6,649 nucleotides of DNA from Palsa-147 sp049279675 (lineage in GTDB: Bacteria > Acidobacteriota > Terriglobia > Acidiferrales > UBA7541), in NCBI GenBank assembly GCA_049279675.1, contig JBAPOP010000056.1, forward strand, positions 1 through 6,649, written 5' to 3'. Made by a program: the position numbers and the translations under genes. Below are positions 1 to 4,634 of the stretch, piece after piece. The notes below the pieces were generated by a model. That model worked only from the letters and a program-made list of their open reading frames with translations. It did no database searches and was not told where the DNA came from. Every line of letters begins with the position of its first letter. Positions within the stretch are counted from its first letter, which is position 1.

Positions 1-96
1 AATGGCGCCCCGACGGGACGATTTAAGAACTTGTCTTTCCGATTTCGTGACGTTCCCGTCACAGCTTCGGCGCTGGATCAAGTCCACAGCCTGTTC

Positions 97-131
97 GGGA
101 GCAATCGGGCACATGTCCGATAACCCAACCT
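97..131 (+). repeat. Intergenic repeat copy A (short, diverged)
   Basis: This is the leftmost and shortest member of the family described at copies B to E. It is recognised by the right-hand motif CACATGTCCGATAACCC (110-126), which matches copy B at 1001-1017 in 16 of 17 positions, and by GCAATCGG on the left. ATCGG (104-108) pairs with CCGAT (117-121) around an eight-base loop, so the inner hairpin of the other copies is missing. The boundaries are approximate. A 10-base match GCAAGTGGAA lies downstream at 137-146 and also downstream of copy D at 3383-3392. Confidence 0.5.
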
Positions 132-278
132 ATCAGGCAAGTGGAATTGAATGGCTAACACTAGCGCGTTTCGCGGTACTAATATTGAGACCGGTAAACA
201 CTGTTCGCTGGGCGCATTCAGCCTGGGGCCAAGGGCCGATCGGCATGCCTTTTTTCCCACCTCAGGGAAACATCCGAA

Positions 279-318
279 GAGGCGATACGTCTGAAGGGGA
301 TAGGAAGCCCTTCGCCTC
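279..318 (+). promoter_or_regulatory. Inverted repeat in the 5' leader of the DinB-fold gene
   Basis: GAGGCGA (279-285) is the exact reverse complement of TCGCCTC (312-318). Inside it AGGG (295-298) can pair with CCCT (308-311). The structure ends eight bases before the Shine-Dalgarno sequence, so in a transcript it would be a leader hairpin that leaves the ribosome site free. A role in mRNA stability or translation is inference only. A hairpin of this size can also occur by chance. Confidence 0.25.
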
Positions 319-325
319 AACGCTC

Positions 326-332
326 AAAGGAG
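326..332 (+). promoter_or_regulatory. Strong ribosome binding site of the DinB-fold gene
   Basis: AAAGGAG lies seven bases before the ATG at 340. It fixes the start of the downstream gene, and the encoded protein then begins directly with a signal peptide. Confidence 0.8.
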
Positions 333-339
333 AAGAGAG

Positions 340-915
340 ATGAAATGTTTTTCCAGATTTGCGTTGGTATGGTTGGCTGTGGGTTTTGCATTGGCTCCCC
401 TGCGGGCGCAGGAAGCCCCGAAGAAAGCCCCGGGGCCGGCTCCCAGCCAGTCGGAAGGCGTGCTGGAGGCGTGGAATGACATCGGACGGAAATTGATTGC
501 CATGGCGCAGGATTTTCCGGAGGACAAGTTTTCGTACAAGCCGCAGGCGGAATCTCGGACGTTTATCGCGAACCTGGTGCATGCTTCGGCGTCCATGTAC
601 TTCTTCACGGATACCGCCGCCGGAAAGAAACCGCGGCCGTCAAGCTACGCCGACGACCCCAAGGACGTCGGCGTGAAGACCCGGGCGGAGCTTGTGGCCT
701 TTGTGACGAAGTGCGTGGAAGACGGCGCTGCGGAGATCAAGGCCAAGGGCGACAAAGGCCTGATGGAAACGGTCGATGATGGCGGGCCGCATCTGGACCG
801 GCTCTACGACCTAGCTTACGGCCTGATCCAGCACTCGAACGAACACTATGGCCAGTTGGTGGTCTACTACCGGATCAACGGCCTGGTGCCGCCGGAATCC
901 AGGCCCAAGAAATAG
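340..915 (+). CDS. Exported DinB/YfiT-like metal-binding protein
   Basis: A 191-residue protein. Residues 1-23 form a typical signal peptide (Lys/Arg start, hydrophobic run, cleavage likely after LRA before QEA), so the mature protein should be outside the cytoplasmic membrane. The rest fits the DinB four-helix fold: a first helix around 41-57, LVHASASMYFF with His81 in the second helix, and HSNEHYGQLVVYYR near the C-terminus with His165 and His169. These three histidines match the usual divalent-metal triad of the family. Known DinB-fold proteins include thiol S-transferases and metal-dependent hydrolases; the name comes from DNA-damage induction, but no DNA role follows. Substrate unknown. 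The start is set by the Shine-Dalgarno AAAGGAG seven bases upstream. It stands alone between repeats A and B and has the high GC of the window's core. No clear terminator follows. The family call is firm, the exact activity is not. Confidence 0.88.
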   Translation: MKCFSRFALVWLAVGFALAPLRAQEAPKKAPGPAPSQSEGVLEAWNDIGRKLIAMAQDFPEDKFSYKPQAESRTFIANLVHASASMYFFTDTAAGKKPRPSSYADDPKDVGVKTRAELVAFVTKCVEDGAAEIKAKGDKGLMETVDDGGPHLDRLYDLAYGLIQHSNEHYGQLVVYYRINGLVPPESRPKK

Positions 916-957
916 GGAAGTTCTCCGGATCTCTGAACTCTGGCACCTGCGCGAGTG

Positions 958-1022
958 CTTGATTAACGCGGTAACCGGTCAAGTGAAATCGGTCCCGAAC
1001 CACATGTCCGGTAACCCGACTA
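958..1022 (+). repeat. Intergenic repeat copy B
   Basis: Same family and orientation as copies C and D. The left part (ATTAACGCGGTAACCGG, 962-978) and right part (TCCGGTAACCCGACTA, 1007-1022) line up with copy D, while the centre differs and is a few bases longer. GTAACCGG (971-978) pairs with CCGGTAAC (1008-1015) at 7 of 8 positions. The inner hairpin of C and D is not kept. It starts about 43 bases after the stop of the DinB-fold gene, and its right half also matches copy A. Confidence 0.65.
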
Positions 1023-1111
1023 CACGTCCACTTTCTGGGCAGTTCAGGTCTTGCAACTCAATATTGACGACCCAAATCGTTTACAGAGGGACCGGGAGTA
1101 AACTGAAACGC

Positions 1112-1564
1112 ATGCGAGCAGCGAATAAGGCAAGCGTAGCCGCGAGCTTCAACAAACGAGACTTTCATGACGATGCTCTTTTATCAGTGGGAGTTCACCC
1201 CTCTCGCACGCGGAGCAACTTAACAAGAATCGATTTTCAGTTTCGGGATGATTCGACAGGTGATCGTAAGCTGCTGTCATTTCATGGCTGTGCGAACTTT
1301 CGATTCTTGATGGATTTCGATGTTTTGGCCGACCGCTGGTATTTTGGGACTTCCGGTAGTGTCGCCAGGTCAGACGATCGCAGAATGAAAAAGTTCGTGA
1401 CAGCGCAGAAGTCGCATTGGCGGACTATGTATATGCCGCCGACACCCAAGGATATGCCGATTCAAGAGAAGCTTAAATCGATCCGGAGCTATGTTCTATT
1501 TCGACTTGCGTTCTTTGGAGGCACGGCAGAGATTCTAGCAAAGAATTATAGCCTTCGCGGTTAA
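1112..1564 (+). CDS. Hypothetical protein, 150 aa, unrecognised
   Basis: I do not recognise this family. The frame is open well upstream, but that part overlaps the DinB-fold gene and crosses repeat B, so the real gene most likely starts at ATG 1112. Another in-frame possibility is TTG 1064. The ribosome site is poor: GGGAG at 1094-1098 is 13 bases away. The 150-residue product is soluble-looking and mixed in composition, with no signal peptide or membrane helix. Visible features are FHDDALLSVGVHP (18-30), an acidic/basic stretch RIDFQFRDDSTGDRK (39-53), SFHGCANFRFLMDFDVLADRWYF (56-78), SHWRTMYMPP (101-110), and a hydrophobic C-terminus with LFRLAFFGGTAEILAKNY (129-146). The even composition and structured aromatic/hydrophobic pattern argue for a genuine protein and not a chance frame. 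GC is lower than in the DinB-fold gene upstream. It is convergent with the membrane-protein gene at 1631. Confidence 0.6.
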   Translation: MRAANKASVAASFNKRDFHDDALLSVGVHPSRTRSNLTRIDFQFRDDSTGDRKLLSFHGCANFRFLMDFDVLADRWYFGTSGSVARSDDRRMKKFVTAQKSHWRTMYMPPTPKDMPIQEKLKSIRSYVLFRLAFFGGTAEILAKNYSLRG

Positions 1565-1630
1565 GGGCCTATTGGACGTGCAACGGCTTAACCATCCGTG
1601 TCGGTTCAAAGTTTTCGGCAAGGGGAATTA

Positions 1631-2014
1631 TCAGGAGTCACTTCGGTGGGAGGATTCGGTTCTCGTTCTTCGGTACACAATCTCAGTCACTCCGGCGGTG
1701 GTGAGCAGTCCGAACGCAATAATTAGCAATACTCCGAAGAAAGGGTCTGAGTGCCACCAGATCGCCTCTGCCAACCAGAGACAGCCCGGAACCGCAAAAG
1801 TTCCGACGTTGACCCATCTTGCGAGTGGCCAATCCACGAGTTCAAGTACGATCCCAGCTATCGGAAGGCTCACTTCGAAAAGAAACTCGAACCACAACTC
1901 TGGAGCCCGCAGGTCGCCGCCGTAAAATCCTGTACTGATAAGCCTGGCCAACATTAGAGAAGCGAGACAGCCGTTCGCAGCTAAAACCCACACCGCACGC
2001 AGAACTCGTTTCAT
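1631..2014 (-). CDS. Small integral membrane protein, four predicted helices
   Basis: No family is recognised. From ATG 2014 the product has 127 residues with four hydrophobic segments at about 6-26, 42-59, 68-86 and 91-113, and a basic/polar tail YRRTRTESSHRSDS that probably faces the cytoplasm. Tryptophans sit at the helix edges (W41, W62, W67, W80, WW86-87), as is common for membrane proteins. The start is uncertain. A TTG at 2056 in the same frame would add 14 residues, but neither start has a good Shine-Dalgarno; GGGA lies only two bases before the ATG. The codons around the ATG overlap a 14-base string resembling an insertion-sequence end (see findings). It is convergent with the hypothetical gene at 1112 and divergent from the beta-propeller gene, with repeat C in between. 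Function unknown. Confidence 0.65.
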   Translation of the reverse strand: MKRVLRAVWVLAANGCLASLMLARLISTGFYGGDLRAPELWFEFLFEVSLPIAGIVLELVDWPLARWVNVGTFAVPGCLWLAEAIWWHSDPFFGVLLIIAFGLLTTAGVTEIVYRRTRTESSHRSDS

Positions 2015-2077
2015 TGTCCCAGTTAGAAGTACCGGAGAACTAACGTCAATAAACAAGAAGCAGGCTGTTTCTCACAA

Positions 2078-2145
2078 CTCAATCCCCGATAAGCGCATTA
2101 ATCGACAAAATGAAGTGCTACTTCAAATCTCCGGTCACCCGACTA
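2078..2145 (+). repeat. Intergenic repeat copy C
   Basis: Aligned without gaps to copy D over 68 bases, I count 56 identities. The inner stem-loop is perfect: TGAAGT (2111-2116), loop GCT, ACTTCA (2120-2125). The outer stem of copy D is partly decayed here. The copy lies in the divergent gap between the membrane-protein gene and the beta-propeller gene, about 70 bases before the ATG of the latter. The right border CACCCGACTA is shared with D. Confidence 0.75.
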
Positions 2146-2215
2146 AACAGGCACTTCAGTTCGTTTCGCCACCCGTACCTTTGGAGAATTCAAAGGAATG
2201 TGATATTCGATTCTA

Positions 2216-3298
2216 ATGACGCTCGATAAGGACGGTAAGAATTTAAGCTATGACTTCGATGAACTTGCGATTTGGCGAACAAAGCTGCCCGAAGTAAAGT
2301 ATGCGATTCTCCCACCCTCGAATAATCGCCCCAATCCGCTAGTCTTCGACGGGTTAGTGTTCGTTTCAGTATTTGCGCCTGGTGCCATTCGTGCTTTGGA
2401 CCGCAATACGGGAATGCTCGTCTGGCGACGAGAACTTCACAAGTACGCAAGTGCAGCAGTTCACGTTGCGAACGGAACGCTTTTTGCACAGACTCCCACT
2501 AGCCTGCACGCATTAAAACCGGCGACGGGTCAAACGGTCTGGTCGTTCTGTCCGTACGGGGAGTCGGGCGAAACGATGTATTCTGCGCCCACGATTCACG
2601 AAAACAGCGTCTTCATCGGCGATAGATGCGGTTACCTATACTGTCTCGACTTCCAAACGGGTCGGGCCTTGTGGAAGCAGCGCACGAGCGAAGCGAAGAA
2701 TTGCGACTTAAACTCGACGCCGTTGGTCACGAATGGAATGGTTGTAGTAGGTACAAACGCGAATATGGCTGCTGCTTACGACGCTAAGACTGGAAATCGG
2801 ATTTGGCTTCGGGAGCTGGATGGTCCATCGCTCGTCGGACCTCTTCTTTCAAACAGCCTTTCGGCGGTTTTTGCGAATTCTGTTTATTTTTTAGTACCAG
2901 AATCCGGAGACGTTGTGCGGAAATTCGGCTGGGAGGGCGATTCGATAAACCACGCAGACTGCGTGGGCAATGATGTACTCGCCAGCATTCGCCCAGGCTC
3001 AAGCATCGACGGCGTCACCAAATTGGTTAGGTTGAGTGAACACGGTGCCCGATTCACTCAAACCTGCGAAGCTTCAGCTGCCTCTCTAATCTACGCAAAT
3101 GACACCAAAATGATTTACGTTTCGCACATTAAGGGTCTGGAAGTCCGCCATTCTGATGACGGCGCGATGGCGTTTAATATTACACGTAAAGAACCCGAGG
3201 AAATTGGCGCGGTCGACGTGAAGCAGCATGTCATCTACGCGGCTACGGGTGACGGATTCGTTTACGCTCTGAAACATCCTTCGATTGACAAGCAATGA
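2216..3298 (+). CDS. PQQ-type beta-propeller repeat protein
   Basis: A 360-residue protein built from beta-propeller repeats of the PQQ/BamB-like class. The diagnostic strand ends are LDRNTGMLVW (61-70), LKPATGQTVW (100-109), LDFQTGRALW (144-153) and YDAKTGNRIW (188-197), each preceded by strands such as PLVFDGLVFV and STPLVTNGMVVVG. Weaker blades follow (208-239, 246-284, 289-322, 330-353), giving about eight. The N-terminal DELAIWRTKLPE (15-26) may supply the outer strand that closes the last blade. There is no signal peptide, lipobox or membrane segment, so it looks cytoplasmic or lost its export signal. BamB and the quinoprotein dehydrogenases are exported, and I see no dehydrogenase catalytic residues, so a binding or scaffold role is more likely. 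The start is uncertain: no Shine-Dalgarno is correctly spaced before ATG 2216, and AAAGGA at 2192-2197 is 18 bases away. GC is near 50%, lower than the flanks. Repeat C precedes it and repeat D begins two bases after its stop. Confidence 0.8.
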   Translation: MTLDKDGKNLSYDFDELAIWRTKLPEVKYAILPPSNNRPNPLVFDGLVFVSVFAPGAIRALDRNTGMLVWRRELHKYASAAVHVANGTLFAQTPTSLHALKPATGQTVWSFCPYGESGETMYSAPTIHENSVFIGDRCGYLYCLDFQTGRALWKQRTSEAKNCDLNSTPLVTNGMVVVGTNANMAAAYDAKTGNRIWLRELDGPSLVGPLLSNSLSAVFANSVYFLVPESGDVVRKFGWEGDSINHADCVGNDVLASIRPGSSIDGVTKLVRLSEHGARFTQTCEASAASLIYANDTKMIYVSHIKGLEVRHSDDGAMAFNITRKEPEEIGAVDVKQHVIYAATGDGFVYALKHPSIDKQ

Positions 3299-3299
3299 C

Positions 3300-3367
3300 C
3301 TCAACTCCTGATAAACGCAGTAATCGGAAAAGTGAACTGCTAGTTCAAATTTCCGGTTACCCGACTA
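3300..3367 (+). repeat. Intergenic repeat copy D (best-folded copy)
   Basis: This is the most complete member. The outer stem GTAATCGGAAA (3320-3330) pairs with TTTCCGGTTAC (3350-3360) over 11 pairs including one G-T. The inner stem TGAACT (3333-3338) pairs with AGTTCA (3342-3347) around loop GCT. It starts one base after the TGA of the beta-propeller gene, so it would form at the 3' end of that mRNA, where it could protect the end or slow polymerase. No T-run follows, so it is not a standard intrinsic terminator. Confidence 0.8.
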
Positions 3368-3417
3368 ATCGCGAGTTGGGCTGCAAGTGGAACTTCAAAC
3401 GCCGTGACGCGTAGCGA

Positions 3418-3990
3418 TCAGAAAAAGTACGGCACCAGGGCGGCGGTGCGATGGGCATAGGTAGCGTACGTCTCGCCAAATTGGGAGCGCATCCATTGCT
3501 CCTCCATGCGCAGCTTGGTCAAGAATCCAAGTAACACTAGGACGAAAGCAATGAACCCACGCACCTGGGCGAGCGCAATCGCGGTGCCAAGAAACCCGGT
3601 CAGAATGCCGGTATAGATTGGGTGACGGATCAGGCGATAGGGGCCGGTGGTAATCAACTCGTGGCCCTGCTTAATGGTTATGGAGCTGCTCCAGTTGCTG
3701 GCGAGGTGCTGGCGCGCCCAGACGGCGAAGAGAAGGCCGGCGACGGTGACAGCAGCTCCAATCCAAAAGGGCCATATGCCAGTCGGCCAGACCTGGAGAT
3801 AGAGCCATGGCAGTGGGATGCGCGTTGTCGAGAGGAGAACGATCGCGATCAGCAAGAGGAGGGCCCGCATGATGCGCGAGGCGGCCGGCTCGAGGCGCTG
3901 GATGCTTTTGGTCTTGACGGCTCTGATCCCCCAATAGAGAAGAAAGGCAGTCCACGTCACGGGAAAGAAAGTTTCATAGAACCAGAGCAT
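3418..3990 (-). CDS. Isoprenylcysteine carboxyl methyltransferase-family membrane protein
   Basis: A 190-residue integral membrane protein of the ICMT/PEMT-like methyltransferase superfamily. Hydrophobic segments lie at about 8-22, 41-58, 72-92, 125-143 and 146-159. The family signature is clear: ITTGPYRLIRHPIYTG (113-128), where GPYR..RHP contributes to S-adenosylmethionine binding, then EEQWMRSQFGETYATYAHRT (163-182) with the paired glutamates and FG..Y..Y of the C-terminal cytosolic part, ending VPYFF. Length is normal for bacterial members. Bacterial homologues are usually annotated by this fold only; their substrates (lipid, small hydrophobic or prenylated molecules) are mostly unknown, and nothing nearby suggests one. 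The start is firm: the reverse complement of 3996-4001 reads GGAGGT, five bases before the ATG. Its high GC matches the core of the window. It is convergent with the beta-propeller gene across repeat D. Confidence 0.9.
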   Translation of the reverse strand: MLWFYETFFPVTWTAFLLYWGIRAVKTKSIQRLEPAASRIMRALLLLIAIVLLSTTRIPLPWLYLQVWPTGIWPFWIGAAVTVAGLLFAVWARQHLASNWSSSITIKQGHELITTGPYRLIRHPIYTGILTGFLGTAIALAQVRGFIAFVLVLLGFLTKLRMEEQWMRSQFGETYATYAHRTAALVPYFF

Positions 3991-3995
3991 TCAGG

Positions 3996-4001
3996 ACCTC
4001 C
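3996..4001 (-). promoter_or_regulatory. Strong ribosome binding site of the ICMT-family gene
   Basis: GGAGGT on the minus strand, five bases before ATG 3990. It decides the start of the gene. The upstream leader runs into repeat E, so any promoter must lie in or beyond that repeat. I could not identify one. Confidence 0.8.
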
Positions 4002-4032
4002 GGGCTTTGCCTCTCACTCAATGATACGTATA

Positions 4033-4067
4033 CCTCAAGTCCTGTGTGATGCAGTAATCGGAAAGTG
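4033..4067 (+). repeat. Intergenic repeat copy E (left half only)
   Basis: CCTCAAGTCCTG (4033-4044) and GCAGTAATCGGAAAGTG (4051-4067) match the left half of copy D with a few differences and one deleted A. The right half, including the TCCGG-NACCCGAC motif, is absent, so the hairpin cannot form. It lies just upstream of the ICMT-family gene, in the same orientation as the other copies. Probably a truncated copy. Confidence 0.6.
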
Positions 4068-4250
4068 TCTCACGATCTGACGGGCTTCTGTCTACCAAGA
4101 CCGAACCGGCCAAGTCTCCGCGCTGGTACTGGCACTCTTACATCACCTGTCATTTGCGATATCAATAACAGTCTGCTAGGGTGGTCGCGGAGTTATGGCT
4201 GGAAAACTCATTTTCGGGACGGAAGCGACGGCATCCAAGGCGGCCGGAGT

Positions 4251-4337
4251 GCCATTTCTAACCGGGACACCAAAACAATTAGAAATCGCCGTAACCCAAA
4301 GAAAACAATCATTGGAGGTCATTTCTAACCGGGACAC
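4251..4337. mobile_element. Probable end remnant of an insertion sequence (IS21-like repeats)
   Basis: The 18-mer CATTTCTAACCGGGACAC occurs twice in the same orientation, at 4253-4270 and 4320-4337, 67 bases apart. ATTTCTAA (4254-4261) also has an inverted partner TTAGAAAT at 4279-4286. Repeated subterminal motifs ending in CA (here GGGACA) are known from IS21-family ends, where they serve as transposase sites. No istA/istB-like transposase gene is in the window and no target duplication is visible, so this would be only a relic of one end. The family assignment is inference. The direct repeat itself is certain. Confidence 0.45.
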
Positions 4338-4559
4338 GAATAGGGGGTTTACAAGTCGCGAAAATAGTGATGTTTGTAGCGCCACGATCTCCGGATTCGG
4401 GCGTCCGATGGAATCCACCGGAGTCCTGGGATCGGACCTGTCGAAGACCCTGAGCCTCGAAGGGCCGGCGGTTTTGAATTTGTCCGCTCGGAGTCAAATT
4501 GCAAAGCCACGCGACATCAAACTGACGGCATCTTTCGATGCATTCGAAAACATTTGCAA

Positions 4560-4589
4560 TTGCTTTCAAACCCGAATCTTGATTAGAAT
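4560..4589 (+). promoter_or_regulatory. Possible sigma-70-type promoter of the TonB-C-domain gene
   Basis: TTGCTT (4560-4565) and TAGAAT (4584-4589) are 18 bases apart. The -10 differs from consensus at one position, the -35 is weak. Transcription would start near 4596 and leave a leader of about 40 bases before the ATG at 4635. Sequence match only. Confidence 0.35.
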
Positions 4590-4623
4590 TCCGTCTGGTC
4601 CCCTCCAAGAATTCGTTCGATTC

Positions 4624-4630
4624 GAGGAGG
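4624..4630 (+). promoter_or_regulatory. Ribosome binding site of the TonB-C-domain gene
   Basis: GAGGAGG lies four bases before ATG 4635. It is close but strong, and it supports this start, which also begins a signal peptide. Confidence 0.75.
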
Positions 4631-4634
4631 CGTA

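Larger units (their letters stand above)
1..339. other. Non-coding leader region upstream of the DinB-fold gene
   Basis: I see no credible gene here. An open frame runs across almost the whole stretch on the plus strand, but its translation has no domain character and it passes through repeat A. The stretch holds a small perfect hairpin (GTGACG at 47-52 with CGTCAC at 57-62, four-base loop), repeat copy A near 97-131, a T-run at 250-255 that follows short GC palindromes but no proper stem, and an inverted repeat at 279-318 just ahead of the ribosome binding site. I could not place a convincing -35/-10 pair: TTGAAT at 147-152 has no -10 at normal spacing. Confidence 0.6.
4068..4634. other. Gene-free stretch between repeat E and the TonB-C-domain gene
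   Basis: No convincing gene is present. Open frames exist on both strands (for example 4195-4635 plus, 4309-4608 minus), but they run through the insertion-sequence-like motifs and their translations lack hydrophobic cores or recognisable motifs. Contents visible: a degraded zone right of repeat E, the directly repeated 18-mer at 4253-4337, about 200 bases of plain sequence, and a possible promoter at 4560-4589 followed by a ribosome site. It is best read as decayed mobile-element sequence plus the leader of the next gene. Confidence 0.55.

Noticed and set aside
236..256. GC palindromes plus T-run as an intrinsic terminator of an upstream gene
   Set aside because: GCCGATCGGC and GGCATGCC are self-complementary but overlap and leave no sensible loop, so no stable stem directly precedes the T-run.
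2..343. Plus-strand open frame of 113 codons at the left edge
   Set aside because: It crosses repeat A, overlaps the ribosome site and start of the DinB-fold gene, and its translation shows no protein-like pattern.
919..939. AGTTC/GAACT hairpin after the DinB-fold gene as a terminator
   Set aside because: Only five base pairs with an 11-base loop and no T-run.
848..1111. Long upstream extension of the 150-aa hypothetical gene
   Set aside because: This part overlaps the end of the DinB-fold gene in another frame and translates repeat B. It has no ribosome site and is arginine/proline-rich in a shadow-like way.
958..3367. Repeats as integron attC sites with a cassette array
   Set aside because: Spacing and gene content are cassette-like, but the attC core rules (RYYYAAC on the left, GTTRRRY on the right) are not met. 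Copies B and C have no GTT in the right arm, genes lie on both strands, and no integrase gene is in the window.
97..4067. Repeats as a CRISPR array
   Set aside because: Spacing is 0.7-1.2 kb with genes between, copies are diverged, and there are no regular 25-40 base spacers or cas genes.
3622..4080. Plus-strand frame opposite the ICMT-family gene
   Set aside because: It is the shadow of a clearly recognised family member with a strong ribosome site on the minus strand.
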